A stretch of DNA of 64,000 bases from Marinobacterium arenosum (GCF_019795155.1 NZ_JAILYN010000020.1:1-64000); one strand, 5' to 3'. Numbered from the stretch's first letter, positions 17,102 through 26,930 are shown. The notes: generated by a model from the sequence alone, not told the origin. Numbers and translations are program-made.

Positions 17102-19708
17102 TCAGTTGATCGTCAGCACAATGTCACCATTCTCGGCGCTGACCCGAACCTCGGATACCGCCAGCCCCTCACTGAGCCGGGTGATGCACTGCTCCGCCAG
17201 GCGCGGCATCAGCGAACGGTTGATGATCTGCTCCACCGCGCGGCCACCGGTGGTCGGGTCGGTATTGCGGTTGACCACGAACGCCACCAGCGCCTCGTCC
17301 CATTCGAAGCTGGCACCGTACTGGTCGGCCAGCTTGCTGCGAATCCGGTTCAGGCTGATCTCGGTGATCTGCTTGAGTTCGTCATCGTTCAGCGGATAGT
17401 ACGGCACAATGGTCGCCCGGCCCAGGAACGCCGGCTTGAAGAAGCGCTGCAGTTCCGGCCGGATCCGCTCCACCAGCTCCGCATTGTCCGGCCGTACGCC
17501 GGACTCCTCGCAGACATCGCAGATCGCCTGGTCGGCGGCGTTGGAGGTCATGATGATGATGGTGTTGCGGAAATCGACCGTACGCCCTTCGCTGTCCTTG
17601 ATATGACCCTTGTCGAAGATCTGGTAGAACAGGTCGTGCACACCGGGGTGGGCCTTCTCCATCTCGTCCAGCAGCAGCACCGAGTAGGGGTTGCGGCGGA
17701 TCGCCTCGGTCAGCACGCCGCCCTCGCCAAAACCGACGTAACCGGCCGGCGAACCGAGCAGCATGGAGATCTTGTGCTCCTCCTTGAACTCAGTCATGTT
17801 GATCACGGTCAGGTTGTCACCGCCACCGAACACCTGGTCGGCCAGCGCCATCGCGGTTTCGGTTTTACCGACGCCACTGGGACCGCACATCAGGAACACC
17901 CCCACCGGTTTGCGGCTGTCGGTCAGCCCGGCACGGGAGATCCGGATGCTCTTGGCCAGTTCACTGATCGCGGCGTCCTGGCCGATCACCCGATTGTGCA
18001 GCTCCTGCTCCAGGGTGAGCAGCTTGGCGACCTCGTCACGCACCAGGCTGCCGGCCGGAATGCCGGTCCAGTTGGAGATCACCGTGGCGATCGCCTGCTG
18101 ATCGACCAGCGCATGCACCAGCGGCTGATCCTGCTGGATATCCTGCAGCTCATCCATCAGCGCCAGCAGCTCGGCCTGCTTGCCAGCATCCACCTGGCCT
18201 TCGCTGTAGCCCTGGCGCAACGCCTCCTTCAATTCACGGACCCGTTCGACCAGTGCCTGCTCTCGCTGCCAACGCTGGTTCAGGGTGCCCAGTTCGGTTT
18301 CCAGCAGCTGGATACGCTCCTTCAGCGCGCTGATCACTTCGGCGCCGACGATAAACACCGCCTGTTCGGTCTGCTGCGCCGCCAGCTCGCTGTTGAGGTA
18401 ACGGATCTTCTGCTCCAGCTGTTCCACCGCCTCGGGCTTGGCCCCCTGGGTCAGCGCGATCCGCGCACAGGCGGTATCCAGCAGGCTGATCGCCTTATCC
18501 GGCAGCTGGCGTGACGGCAGGTAACGGATCGACAGGTTCACCGCCGCATCGATCGCATCCTCGCGGATGAACACCCCGTGGTGCAGGCTCAGCGATTCGG
18601 CCACGCCGCGCAGCATCTGGATCGCATCCTCGGCGCAGGGCTCCTCGACCTTGACCACCTGGAAACGGCGGGTCAGCGCCGGGTCCTTTTCAAAATATTT
18701 CTTGTACTCGGCCCAGGTGGTGGCGGCGATCGACTTGAACTCGCCGCGCGCCAGCGCCGGCTTCAGCAGGTTGGCGGCATCGTTCTGGCCGGCGGTACCG
18801 CCGGCACCGATCAGGGTGTGAGCCTCGTCGATAAACACCACGATCGGCGTCGGCGAGTTTTTCACCTCGTTGATCACATCTTTCAGACGGTTTTCGAACT
18901 CCCCCTTGATGCTGGCACCGGCCTGCAACAGACCGAGATCCAGCGAGTGGATCTCCACCCCCTGCAGCGCCGCCGGTACCTCGCCGGCCACCACGCGCAG
19001 CGCCAGCCCTTCGACCACCGCGGTCTTGCCGACACCGGGCTCGCCGACCAGGATCGGGTTGTTCTGACGCTTACGGCAGAGGATATCGATTGCCTTGCGG
19101 ACTTCGCTGTTACGGCCGGAGATCGGGTCGATCCGTCCGTCGCGGGCCTGCTCGGTCAGGTTGACGGTGTACTTGTCCAGCGCGCCCCCCTCAACAGGCA
19201 TAGCCGCCGCCGGGCTGCCGCCAGCTGTCGCCAGTGCCGCACCCGCAACCTTCAGCTTGGCGATCTGCGCCTGCAGCGCTTCCAGCGACACGTTTTCCAG
19301 CGCCTTCAGCGTCAGCGTACGGATGCCGAACGCATCCGGCTGCAGCAGCGACAGTACCAGGTGCAGGCTCAGGATCTGCGACTGGTTGAAGTTGACCGAG
19401 GCCAGCAGCCAGGCGGATTCGATCAGGTCGCTGAGGTTCTTGCTCAGCGTCGGCTGCCCTTCCGAGCCTTTCGGCAGCCGCTCAAGCCGGGCGGTCAGTT
19501 CCGCCAGCAGGCCCTGCTGATCGATCTGCTGCTGCTCCAGCAACTGCGCCATGTGCGCATCCTTGCCATTGAGGATCTGTACCAGCCAGTGCTCCACCTC
19601 GATGGCCGGCACCTGCTGGTTCATGGCCGCACCGGCCGCCTGCTCCAGAGCTTCTCTCAGCCCCGTCTCCAGTTTTCCTACCAGATTGCTCAGCTTTACC
19701 TGCGACAT
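17102..19708 (-). CDS. tssH: Type VI secretion AAA+ ATPase TssH (ClpV)
   Basis: This 868-aa Clp/Hsp100 ATPase disassembles contracted TssB/TssC sheaths. An N-terminal Clp_N domain (residues 1-150) is followed by the first AAA module with Walker A GEPGVGKT (222-229) and Walker B VVFIDEAHT, a coiled-coil middle domain (about 420-525), and a second AAA module with GPSGVGKT (609-616) and VLLLDEMEKAHP. All nucleotide-binding motifs are intact. Length is normal. AAGGA precedes the ATG. Confidence 0.96.
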   Translation of the reverse strand: MSQVKLSNLVGKLETGLREALEQAAGAAMNQQVPAIEVEHWLVQILNGKDAHMAQLLEQQQIDQQGLLAELTARLERLPKGSEGQPTLSKNLSDLIESAWLLASVNFNQSQILSLHLVLSLLQPDAFGIRTLTLKALENVSLEALQAQIAKLKVAGAALATAGGSPAAAMPVEGGALDKYTVNLTEQARDGRIDPISGRNSEVRKAIDILCRKRQNNPILVGEPGVGKTAVVEGLALRVVAGEVPAALQGVEIHSLDLGLLQAGASIKGEFENRLKDVINEVKNSPTPIVVFIDEAHTLIGAGGTAGQNDAANLLKPALARGEFKSIAATTWAEYKKYFEKDPALTRRFQVVKVEEPCAEDAIQMLRGVAESLSLHHGVFIREDAIDAAVNLSIRYLPSRQLPDKAISLLDTACARIALTQGAKPEAVEQLEQKIRYLNSELAAQQTEQAVFIVGAEVISALKERIQLLETELGTLNQRWQREQALVERVRELKEALRQGYSEGQVDAGKQAELLALMDELQDIQQDQPLVHALVDQQAIATVISNWTGIPAGSLVRDEVAKLLTLEQELHNRVIGQDAAISELAKSIRISRAGLTDSRKPVGVFLMCGPSGVGKTETAMALADQVFGGGDNLTVINMTEFKEEHKISMLLGSPAGYVGFGEGGVLTEAIRRNPYSVLLLDEMEKAHPGVHDLFYQIFDKGHIKDSEGRTVDFRNTIIIMTSNAADQAICDVCEESGVRPDNAELVERIRPELQRFFKPAFLGRATIVPYYPLNDDELKQITEISLNRIRSKLADQYGASFEWDEALVAFVVNRNTDPTTGGRAVEQIINRSLMPRLAEQCITRLSEGLAVSEVRVSAENGDIVLTIN

Positions 19709-19719
19709 GACGTTGTTCC

Positions 19720-20673
19720 TTACTGAAGTAGAATTTTGCGGTATTCCCCAGGCTTGGCCTGGGGCGCGAGACAGTTGGCCTCCCCCAGGCGCACGGCCGT
19801 CTCTGGCCGGCAGGAGAGCTGTGGTTGCGCGATAAAAGCACGCTTGACGTACAGATAGAGTTTCAGATCCGTGGTTTCCCGCAGATACGCCCGGACCAGC
19901 TCACGCAGCCGTCCGGCGAACTCCGGGTCGGCCTGCAGAGCGACGAACTCCGAGCGATCACGCGGTTCGACCCGCACCTCCAACCGATGGAAGTGCAAGG
20001 TGCCGTGACGGCCCAGCAGTACCCCCTGGCCCAGTCGGTTATTGCGGGCATCACGCCCACCCAACCGGGTCAGCGAGGTGGCCGGCAACCGGTAACGGCT
20101 GCTATCCAGCACCGACACATGGACCTGCAGCTGGAAATAATCGGACAGCAGCTGGCGCAGGCCGCTGAGGCTGCGCACTTTCAATCCCAGCAGCACACTG
20201 TAACGCAGCAGGTCGGGATCCCCCGCCCGATGGCCAGGCAACGCCGCCAGCCGGGTCAGGCAATCGCGCTGCGGCAAACGCACCAACGAAGCCGCATCCA
20301 CCTGCTCCTGCTCTTCGCGCACCAGCAGATTGCCCTTCTCCAGCTCGCCATGCAGCAGCCGGTAGTAACGCTGGTTGAAGATATCCAGGAACTGCTCCAG
20401 CGCCGGGTCTTCCTGATGCAGGCTGGCCAGCAGCTCCTCGTAGAGATAGTTGGGTATCACCCCGCGGGCACCGGACAGCGCTTCCAGCCCCAGCCGGATA
20501 CGACTCTCCGAGCCCCGGTGCTCGATCGCCTGCACCTCGCGGGCGGTGCCATCCGGCATCGGCTCGGCACTGAGCTGCAGATCGCGGCTCTGCGCCATGC
20601 GGCGCAGCAGGCGGATCACCTGGATAAAATCGAACCGTTGCGGCTGACGCTGCAGCTCGGCGCTCAGAGACAT
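19720..20673 (-). CDS. tssG: Type VI secretion baseplate subunit TssG (VasB/ImpH)
   Basis: This 317-aa protein matches TssG: N-terminal QPQRFDFIQVIRLL, then PNYLYEELLASLHQEDPALEQFLDIFNQRYYRL, which are family hallmarks. TssG forms the TssE-F-G baseplate wedge. The start overlaps the end of tssF by 10 nt. Confidence 0.93.
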   Translation of the reverse strand: MSLSAELQRQPQRFDFIQVIRLLRRMAQSRDLQLSAEPMPDGTAREVQAIEHRGSESRIRLGLEALSGARGVIPNYLYEELLASLHQEDPALEQFLDIFNQRYYRLLHGELEKGNLLVREEQEQVDAASLVRLPQRDCLTRLAALPGHRAGDPDLLRYSVLLGLKVRSLSGLRQLLSDYFQLQVHVSVLDSSRYRLPATSLTRLGGRDARNNRLGQGVLLGRHGTLHFHRLEVRVEPRDRSEFVALQADPEFAGRLRELVRAYLRETTDLKLYLYVKRAFIAQPQLSCRPETAVRLGEANCLAPQAKPGEYRKILLQ

Positions 20674-22448
20674 AGCTGGCTCCCGTGCACCGGCTTGAAG
20701 CTGCGTACGTTGGTATCATCACCGAAGTGGCGTACATGCAGCCGCATGAAACGATCGAAGCTGCAGAACTGCTGGAAGAAGGCGTTCATCACCTCGCTGA
20801 ACAGCGCCTGCTGACTGCCCAGGCTCTCCGCATCCAGCGTCAGAGTCACCTCGGTGCCGGTGGCGAAGATGTTGGCGCCGCAGACATGCATCGCCGCCAC
20901 CTGCTGTTCATAGCGCACATCGCGGATCGCCTCCGCCTGGCGACAGGTACGACCGTGGCTGCACAGCGTCAGCACCTCCTGCAGCGCCTGCACCGGGCGA
21001 TCGGTCTGCAACAGCGATGAGAAGTTGGCGTTCAGCAGCGCGATGAAGCGCCAGTTCAGCGAGTTATCGAGTGCCGGATAGAGCGGCGCCGTCGGGGCGG
21101 TCAGCAGCTTGAGCGGCCCGGGCAGGTCGATCGCCGCCAGGCTCTCCACCTCGCTGCCGGCCGATAGCGTACAGGGGCTGCGGCCATTGCTGCACCAGAG
21201 ATCCAGCGCCAGCACGATTGAACCGGCCTGCTGCAGTTCGTCCTCCTGGCTGCTGAGCGTCAGCTCCACCCGCCGCTGGCCGATCTCGTCCCAGCGCTGG
21301 CGCACCTGCCACTGTCGCACTTCGTCCGGCTGGCGGTAACGGGCTTCATACAGCGGCCGCAGCCGCCGTTCGCCATCGGGCAGCACCTCGCGGACCTCCG
21401 CCACCGACACCACCTCCAGATTGGAATCGGCGTAGGCATCGGCCACCACCGGTACGCTCAACCGGGAGAAATCATAGTTCAGCGGCTCGCCCTGCTGCTC
21501 GAACAGGTTGATCGCCGGCACGGTGTTCAGCCGGAACACACTGGCATCGAACAGTCGCAGGAATTCGGCCGGCAGTTGCCGGACGAACAGGTTCAGCACC
21601 ACCTCGTTTTCATCGAACCGGCGTAGCTCCTCGCCCAGACCGTCGATGCGAAAATAGGCGCCCTTGTCGGGATAGGTAAAGTAATCCCGCAGCAGGTCGA
21701 AGCCCTCGAACTGGTTGCCGTAACGGGGCAGCCACTGGAAGCCGGGATCGGCCAGCCGGCTGCGCATCCGGCCGGCATCGACCAGGCGGTGGTTCAATCC
21801 CTCGCGGTCGGACAGGCTGATCGCTTCGGTGCGGGTCAGCAGCAGCTCGATCAGGCTGGCGGCGTTCTGCTCGAAGCCGCGTACATAGAAGTCAAAATCG
21901 CCAACCTGCAACTGGCTGAACAGCCCTTCCGGGTCACAACAGGCCAGGCTCAGCTGGATAACGGCCTCGGCATTGTTAAGCTGGCCCGGCACGTTGAAAT
22001 TGAACGGTGCCGCCTCGGCGCTGACCGCGGTCAGCGTGAACGGGTAGATATTCAGCTCGGCCCGGGTACTGAACTGGCACTCGCCGCCACCGGGCAGCGG
22101 CACCGCAACCCGGCTGCCAGCCGGCAGGCAGACATTTTCATTGAGCTGCTCCGGGTCCGGCTCCAGCGTCAACGCGCTGTAGCTGGGCGCCAGCTCGGTA
22201 TAACCCGGGTATAGAATCGACAGCAAACCCTGGACGATCTCCGGCAGTTGGGCATCCAGCCGCTGTTCGGTTTTCGCGGTCAGCAGCGCCATGCCGTCGA
22301 TCAGCCGGGTGATATTCGGATCTTCGATGCTGTTCTGGTTGATCTGCAGCTGCGCCGCCTGTTCCGGAAAGCGCGCCGCGAAGCCCGCCATCGCCTTGCG
22401 GACATAGGCCAGCTCGCGTTCGTAGTAACGCATCAACTGATCAGACAA
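20664..22448 (-). CDS. tssF: Type VI secretion baseplate subunit TssF (VasA/ImpG)
   Basis: This 594-aa protein begins YYERELAYVRKAMAGFA, the TssF signature, and continues with ARFPEQAAQL and DPNITRLIDGMALLTAKT. It forms the wedge with TssE and TssG. The frame starts at a TTG (22448) that follows GGAGGGGCAGGA inside the tssE end; the first ATG is at 22433. The TTG is preferred for its ribosome-binding site, with modest certainty. Confidence 0.93.
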   Translation of the reverse strand: MSDQLMRYYERELAYVRKAMAGFAARFPEQAAQLQINQNSIEDPNITRLIDGMALLTAKTEQRLDAQLPEIVQGLLSILYPGYTELAPSYSALTLEPDPEQLNENVCLPAGSRVAVPLPGGGECQFSTRAELNIYPFTLTAVSAEAAPFNFNVPGQLNNAEAVIQLSLACCDPEGLFSQLQVGDFDFYVRGFEQNAASLIELLLTRTEAISLSDREGLNHRLVDAGRMRSRLADPGFQWLPRYGNQFEGFDLLRDYFTYPDKGAYFRIDGLGEELRRFDENEVVLNLFVRQLPAEFLRLFDASVFRLNTVPAINLFEQQGEPLNYDFSRLSVPVVADAYADSNLEVVSVAEVREVLPDGERRLRPLYEARYRQPDEVRQWQVRQRWDEIGQRRVELTLSSQEDELQQAGSIVLALDLWCSNGRSPCTLSAGSEVESLAAIDLPGPLKLLTAPTAPLYPALDNSLNWRFIALLNANFSSLLQTDRPVQALQEVLTLCSHGRTCRQAEAIRDVRYEQQVAAMHVCGANIFATGTEVTLTLDAESLGSQQALFSEVMNAFFQQFCSFDRFMRLHVRHFGDDTNVRSFKPVHGSQLCL

Positions 22449-22869
22449 GATCCTGCCCCTCCATATCGACCTTCTGGTCTGCCAGGTTCATATTGGAATC
22501 GAACACCAGGGCATGCAGCCCCCGGTCGGTTTTCAGTCGGGCCAGCAACGAAAAGTTGATGGCGTTGTTGGTCTCGTCGCGTTCGTACACCTCGACGCTG
22601 ACATCAACCAGGCGCGGCTCGAACGACTTAATCCAGCTCTCCAGTTGGCGGGCGAACTGGTCCTTGTCCATCTGGCTGCTGATCGATTGCAGGCAATCCA
22701 GCCCGAACCGCATGTTGGAGCGCTCGACCTGCGCCAGCTTGGCCGGCAGCGTGGTCAGCGGCGCTTCCGATTCCAATAGCCGGCTCAGCTGATAGCGTAC
22801 CGACGCCACCAGCGCCTCGTGCTCATCGGCGACCGGCGCCTCGGCCAGGAAGGTATTCCAGAACACCAT
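22441..22869 (-). CDS. tssE: Type VI secretion baseplate subunit TssE (gp25-like)
   Basis: This 142-aa protein has a GPW/gp25 fold like T4 gp25: N-terminal LVASVRYQLSRLLESE, a central GLDCLQSIS segment and IKSFEPRLVDVSVEVYE near the C-terminus, matching the gp25 pattern of an EPRL strand. It nucleates sheath assembly on the baseplate. It overlaps tssF by 8 nt and starts one base after the tssC-like paralogue ends. Confidence 0.88.
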   Translation of the reverse strand: MVFWNTFLAEAPVADEHEALVASVRYQLSRLLESEAPLTTLPAKLAQVERSNMRFGLDCLQSISSQMDKDQFARQLESWIKSFEPRLVDVSVEVYERDETNNAINFSLLARLKTDRGLHALVFDSNMNLADQKVDMEGQDLV

Positions 22870-22870
22870 G

Positions 22871-24295
22871 TTAGTTGCCCACCCGTTCTGCGGCCGGCGG
22901 CGCCAAGTCGGTGGTCAGCAACACCTCGCCGAAGAAATGATCGAACTGGTACTGGGGCTGCACCAGCACCTCGCAAACATAGCGCCCCTGACTGCCGTCG
23001 ATCTCCTTGACCTTCACCTTGCCTTTCTTCAACGGGTACCGGGCCAGGATATCCTCGTCGCCGGACACCACGTTGCTGCTGTAGTTGTCCAGCCACTGGC
23101 TGAGGAACAGCTCGCATTCGGCGGCGCTATGGAAGTTACCGATCATGCTGCGGATCTGAACCTTCAGATAGTGCGCAATGCGGCAGATCATCAGCGTGGT
23201 CTGCAGCTGACAGACCACCTGGTCATCGTCCTTCGGGCCCGGCTTCCAGACCGAATTGTTGCCATTGAAGTAGTACTTGTCGGTCAGCGGGCTGTGGCTG
23301 ATCGGCACGAACCCCTGCTTGGCGTAAAAGCCGGCCAGGTTGCCGAACAGACGCACGTTCGGCTGCGGGTTCCGCAACGGCGATTGCTGGCTGGAAGAGG
23401 CCGCCGCCGGCAGATTGATCAGCGCGCCCTGGTAGCGCTCCTGCCAACGGGATTTCATGAAGCCGAACCAGCCCAGCCGGTTGAACTCGCGCAACGCGAT
23501 ACTGGCGAAGGCGAAGGCGGCACTGCCCCACAGGCCCGGTCGCCTTCCAACGCGCTCATTGAAGATAAAGCCGATACGCCGGTCACGGTAGGCCGGTCGC
23601 AGCCGGATCTTCGGCATCGCCAGGCCGATAAAGCGCGCCGCAGTCTGTTCACGCAACCGCTGCCAGCCGGTGTAATCCGGCCCCTCGAGGATCTTCTCGA
23701 TACGCTGCACGTCGGACAACCAACCGGCATCGATTTCGCCGAAGAAATCTTCCGCCGGCGACATGATGAACGGGCAAAGGCAGAGCGAACCGAGCTGGCC
23801 GAGCAACTCCAGCGTGTAGAGATCGTCGTAATCGTCGTCGATCCCCATCTCCATCGACACATCGTGGTTGACCACCACCATGCCGAACGGCAAACCGCCC
23901 AGGGTGTTGAGTTCGCGGTTGCCGATCATGTTGTAAAGCGTACTGCTGCGCAGGGTGTTGCAGGTATTGAGGTCCTGCGACAGCTCCTGCCAGCTGATAT
24001 CCAGCAGCTTGACCCGGGCCCGCTGGTAATTTACCGGCAGCGTGACCAGGGATTTAAGGTTGCGCCAGCCGGCCTCCAGTTCGGTGAACGCCGGCTGATG
24101 CATAATCTCGGACAGCTGTTCGGACAGCTGCAGATCCAGTTCGGCAATCAGGCGATTCAAGCGTGCACGCAGCAGCTGCCGGTTTTCCAGCAGCGCAGGA
24201 TCCCACTCGGCGAGCAACGCCAGTGCACGGCGCAGGAAATCCTCCTGTTGAGGATCCAACCCGTTGAATTCATTTTGCCAGTCAGGACTAAACAT
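22871..24295 (-). CDS. Second TssC-like sheath protein (TssC paralogue)
   Basis: This 474-aa protein belongs to the VipB/TssC family: LSEQLSEIMHQPAFTELEAGWRNLKSLV near the N-terminus, FGMVVVNHDVSM, and a C-terminal RIAHYLKVQIRSMIG with a QWLDNYSSN segment. It is clearly diverged from the adjacent tssC (24337-25818), which carries the canonical EFQRLEGSWRGLN. There is one tssB but two tssC-type genes. The second could be a minor sheath component, a baseplate-proximal cap or a regulator of sheath length. A strong hairpin separates the two genes. Confidence 0.87.
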   Translation of the reverse strand: MFSPDWQNEFNGLDPQQEDFLRRALALLAEWDPALLENRQLLRARLNRLIAELDLQLSEQLSEIMHQPAFTELEAGWRNLKSLVTLPVNYQRARVKLLDISWQELSQDLNTCNTLRSSTLYNMIGNRELNTLGGLPFGMVVVNHDVSMEMGIDDDYDDLYTLELLGQLGSLCLCPFIMSPAEDFFGEIDAGWLSDVQRIEKILEGPDYTGWQRLREQTAARFIGLAMPKIRLRPAYRDRRIGFIFNERVGRRPGLWGSAAFAFASIALREFNRLGWFGFMKSRWQERYQGALINLPAAASSSQQSPLRNPQPNVRLFGNLAGFYAKQGFVPISHSPLTDKYYFNGNNSVWKPGPKDDDQVVCQLQTTLMICRIAHYLKVQIRSMIGNFHSAAECELFLSQWLDNYSSNVVSGDEDILARYPLKKGKVKVKEIDGSQGRYVCEVLVQPQYQFDHFFGEVLLTTDLAPPAAERVGN

Positions 24296-24308
24296 CTGAG
24301 TGATAGAC

Positions 24309-24330
24309 GGCCCGCCCCGAGGGGCGGGCC
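24309..24330. other. Strong GC hairpin between tssC and its paralogue
   Basis: GGCCCGCCCC-GA-GGGGCGGGCC is a perfect 10-bp inverted repeat with no T-tract in the minus-strand direction. It lies in the 41-bp gap after tssC. It could protect the hcp-tssB-tssC mRNA 3' end or slow polymerase, lowering expression of downstream genes. Confidence 0.7.
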
Positions 24331-24336
24331 AATTCC

Positions 24337-25818
24337 TTAGCCAGGAATCTTGGTAACCATACGCACCGAGGTGGTCAGCTCTTCAAGCTGCAACCACGGA
24401 CGCAGGTGTGCGACAGCGGAGTAAGCGCCCGGACGGCCCGGCTGTTCAACCACTTGGATACGTGATTCGCACAGCGGGGTCTTGGAGCGTTCTGCGTTGC
24501 CCATGGCACCGGAGTTGGTGTACTGGTCGATCCAGGCCTGCAGGTCACGCTGGATATCCGGCGCTTCCAGGTTGGAGCCCAGCTTGTCGCGACCCATTAC
24601 CTTCAGGTAGTGAGCGATACGGCTGCTGGCCATGATGTACGGCAGACGCGCGGAAATAGCGGCGTTGCCGGTCGCATCCGGATCGGTGTAGGTCTTCGGC
24701 TTCTGGGTGGTCTGGCTGCCGATGAAGACACCGTAGTTGGTGTTCTTGTAGTGCACCAGCGGCAGGAAGCCCAGGTCACTCAGTTCCTTCTCACGCTCGT
24801 CGGTCAGGTTGACCTCGATAGGGCACTGCTGCTGCAGGTCGCCGGCGTCGGACTGGTAGGTCAGGTTCGGCAGGTTCTCCACCTTACCGCCGTTGTCCAG
24901 GCCGCGGATCGCGGTGCACCAGCCGAACGCGGTGAATGCCTGGGTCATCTTCAGGCCCAGATCGTAGGCAGCATTCGACCACACCAGCTGGCTGTTGTCG
25001 GTCGGGCGCGGATTGCCCACCGCATCGGTGGCCAGCTCTTCGTACTGGAAGGCGTTGGTGCCCAACCCCTTGTCACCATACGGCAGACGCGCCAGCGTCT
25101 TCGGCATGGTCAGTACCACGTAACGGGCATCGTCGCTCTCACGGAACGCGTTCCAGGCGGCATAGCTTGGGGAGTCGAAACCGGCCGCCACCGGCTTGCC
25201 TTCATTAAAGGTCTCGAAGCTGTCGAATTCGAACATCTCCGGACTTGCCGCCGCCAGGAACGGTGCATGGCTGGCTGCAGCCACCTCGCCCATGTAGCGC
25301 ATCAGCGCCACATCTTCATCCTTATGGGAGAAGTTGTAATCACCGATCAGCAGACCATAGGGTTCGCCACCGGCGGTGCCGAACTCTTTCTGGTACAGCG
25401 CGTCGAACAGCGGACTACGGTCCACCGCCGGAGCGTCCTCGAACTGATCGAGCAGCTCTTCCTGCTGGAAGTCCACCAGGCGGATCTTCAGGGTCGGGCC
25501 CAGCTCGCTTTCACGTACCAGCTTGTTCAGTCCGCGCCAGGAGCCTTCCAGACGCTGGAACTCATCCTGCTGCATGATCTCGGACATCTGCCGGGACATC
25601 TGCTTGTCCAGCTCGGCGATGGCGTTCTCGATGGTCTTGGTGACGTTCTTGTCCCATACCACGGTGCCGCTCAGCGCCTGTTCGGCCAATACCGAGAACA
25701 GCTCCTTGGTGGTATCGGCCGGCGTCTGCGAGGTGGCGGCGATCGCACGGTCCAGCAGGCTCAGGCCACCCTCTTCGACAACCGCCTGGGATTCGTTGAC
25801 CAGTTCTTCAGTACTCAT
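24337..25818 (-). CDS. tssC: Type VI secretion contractile sheath large subunit TssC (VipB)
   Basis: This 493-aa protein has all TssC signatures: MSRQMSEIMQQDEFQRLEGSWRGLNKLV, GLLIGDYNFSH, MPKTLARLPYG and C-terminal MASSRIAHYLKVMGRDKLG with LEAPDIQRDLQAWIDQY. It co-assembles with TssB into the contractile sheath. The ATG overlaps the tssB stop by 4 nt. This is the canonical copy of the two TssC-type genes. Confidence 0.96.
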   Translation of the reverse strand: MSTEELVNESQAVVEEGGLSLLDRAIAATSQTPADTTKELFSVLAEQALSGTVVWDKNVTKTIENAIAELDKQMSRQMSEIMQQDEFQRLEGSWRGLNKLVRESELGPTLKIRLVDFQQEELLDQFEDAPAVDRSPLFDALYQKEFGTAGGEPYGLLIGDYNFSHKDEDVALMRYMGEVAAASHAPFLAAASPEMFEFDSFETFNEGKPVAAGFDSPSYAAWNAFRESDDARYVVLTMPKTLARLPYGDKGLGTNAFQYEELATDAVGNPRPTDNSQLVWSNAAYDLGLKMTQAFTAFGWCTAIRGLDNGGKVENLPNLTYQSDAGDLQQQCPIEVNLTDEREKELSDLGFLPLVHYKNTNYGVFIGSQTTQKPKTYTDPDATGNAAISARLPYIMASSRIAHYLKVMGRDKLGSNLEAPDIQRDLQAWIDQYTNSGAMGNAERSKTPLCESRIQVVEQPGRPGAYSAVAHLRPWLQLEELTTSVRMVTKIPG

Positions 25819-26321
25819 TCCTCACCTCCCTTGGACTCGATACCCAGCTCGCTGGACAGAGCATTGATGGTGTCGGCGCTCTGCAGCACCTCTTTCAGCA
25901 GTTTTTCCAGATCGCGGGAACGGTCAGCCTTGGCCAGCAGGGTTTTCAGCTGGGCGCGGGTGTCGGCCAGCTTCTGCAGCGCATCGACCTGGCCGATGAT
26001 GGCATCCGGCTCGAAGTCCTTCATGGAGTTGAACTTCAGCGCAGCCTCGAACTGGCTGCCGTCGTCGCTCAGCGTATTGTCGACCTTCAGCTTCAGCTCC
26101 GGTCCGACCCGCTTCATGACGGTGTCGAAGTTGTCCTTATCGACCTGGTAGAAAGTGCGATCTTCCAGCTCCTCACGGTCATCCTTGTGGGCGGAGAAAT
26201 CGCCAATCACACCGACCACGAACGGCAGCTCTTTGGTTTCCAGGGCGCCATTGGTCTCCACGTCATAGGTGATGCTGACGCGGTTCTTGCTGACGCGTTT
26301 ATGTTGTGAATTCAAGGCCAC
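25815..26321 (-). CDS. tssB: Type VI secretion contractile sheath small subunit TssB (VipA)
   Basis: This is a 168-aa protein if started at GTG 26321 (VALNSQHKRVSKNRVSI). AGGAGG lies exactly 6 nt upstream of this GTG, while an in-frame TTG at 26327 directly abuts the ribosome-binding site and is less likely. Typical motifs are VSITYDVETNG, LPFVVGVIGDFSAH and FEPDAIIGQV. It forms the sheath with TssC. Confidence 0.95.
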   Translation of the reverse strand: MALNSQHKRVSKNRVSITYDVETNGALETKELPFVVGVIGDFSAHKDDREELEDRTFYQVDKDNFDTVMKRVGPELKLKVDNTLSDDGSQFEAALKFNSMKDFEPDAIIGQVDALQKLADTRAQLKTLLAKADRSRDLEKLLKEVLQSADTINALSSELGIESKGGEE

Positions 26322-26349
26322 GATCAACCTCCTGGCTTGTTGCTAAGGG

Positions 26350-26874
26350 TTAGGAAGCTTTGGATTCCAGCTTGCCGGTGGTGGTATCGAACTTGACGGT
26401 ATCGCCCTTCTCGATCTTGCCGCTGTCGGACTCGGTGTAATAGACCTTGCTGATGGTGGCGTAGGTCAGGTTGAACTGCTCGTGCGGCAGTTCGCCGTCG
26501 CCGCAGGAGATGTTGTAGTGGGACATGCGCGCCTTCTCGAGGGTGATCACCATGTACGGATCCATGCCACCGCCTTCGCGGTTCGGCTTGGTCATCACGA
26601 TATCGATGGTCTTGCCATCGGCACCCGGCGAGAACAGGAAGGTGGTCAGGTGCGGAGAAGCGCCATCGGAGGTACGGTTGATCTGGATCTCGCCCAGCGC
26701 CGCCATCCCCTTGTCCGAGTTGTTGGCGTTACCCACGTTGATGCCCACACCACGGTCCGCGCCCCAGCTGACATGATCGATGGCGAAGAAGCCTTTCTTA
26801 CCGCCGATATCTGCAACGGTTGCCGCACCTTTAATGCTGTCGAGCCCGTCGATTCGCATATAGATTGAAGCCAT
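26350..26874 (-). CDS. hcp: Hcp, type VI secretion inner tube protein (TssD)
   Basis: This 174-aa Hcp1-family protein begins MASIYMRIDGLDSIKG and contains FSPGADGKTIDIVMTK and EQFNLTYATISKVYYTE, which are family hallmarks. Hexameric rings stack into the expelled tube. A strong AAGGAGAG ribosome-binding site lies 8 nt upstream, matching the need for high expression. It sits between tssA and tssB. Confidence 0.96.
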   Translation of the reverse strand: MASIYMRIDGLDSIKGAATVADIGGKKGFFAIDHVSWGADRGVGINVGNANNSDKGMAALGEIQINRTSDGASPHLTTFLFSPGADGKTIDIVMTKPNREGGGMDPYMVITLEKARMSHYNISCGDGELPHEQFNLTYATISKVYYTESDSGKIEKGDTVKFDTTTGKLESKAS

Positions 26875-26930
26875 TTTTCTCTCCTTGCTATGTAAAGTGC
26901 CGCATTCGCGACAGATTTAAACTCTGGTTA

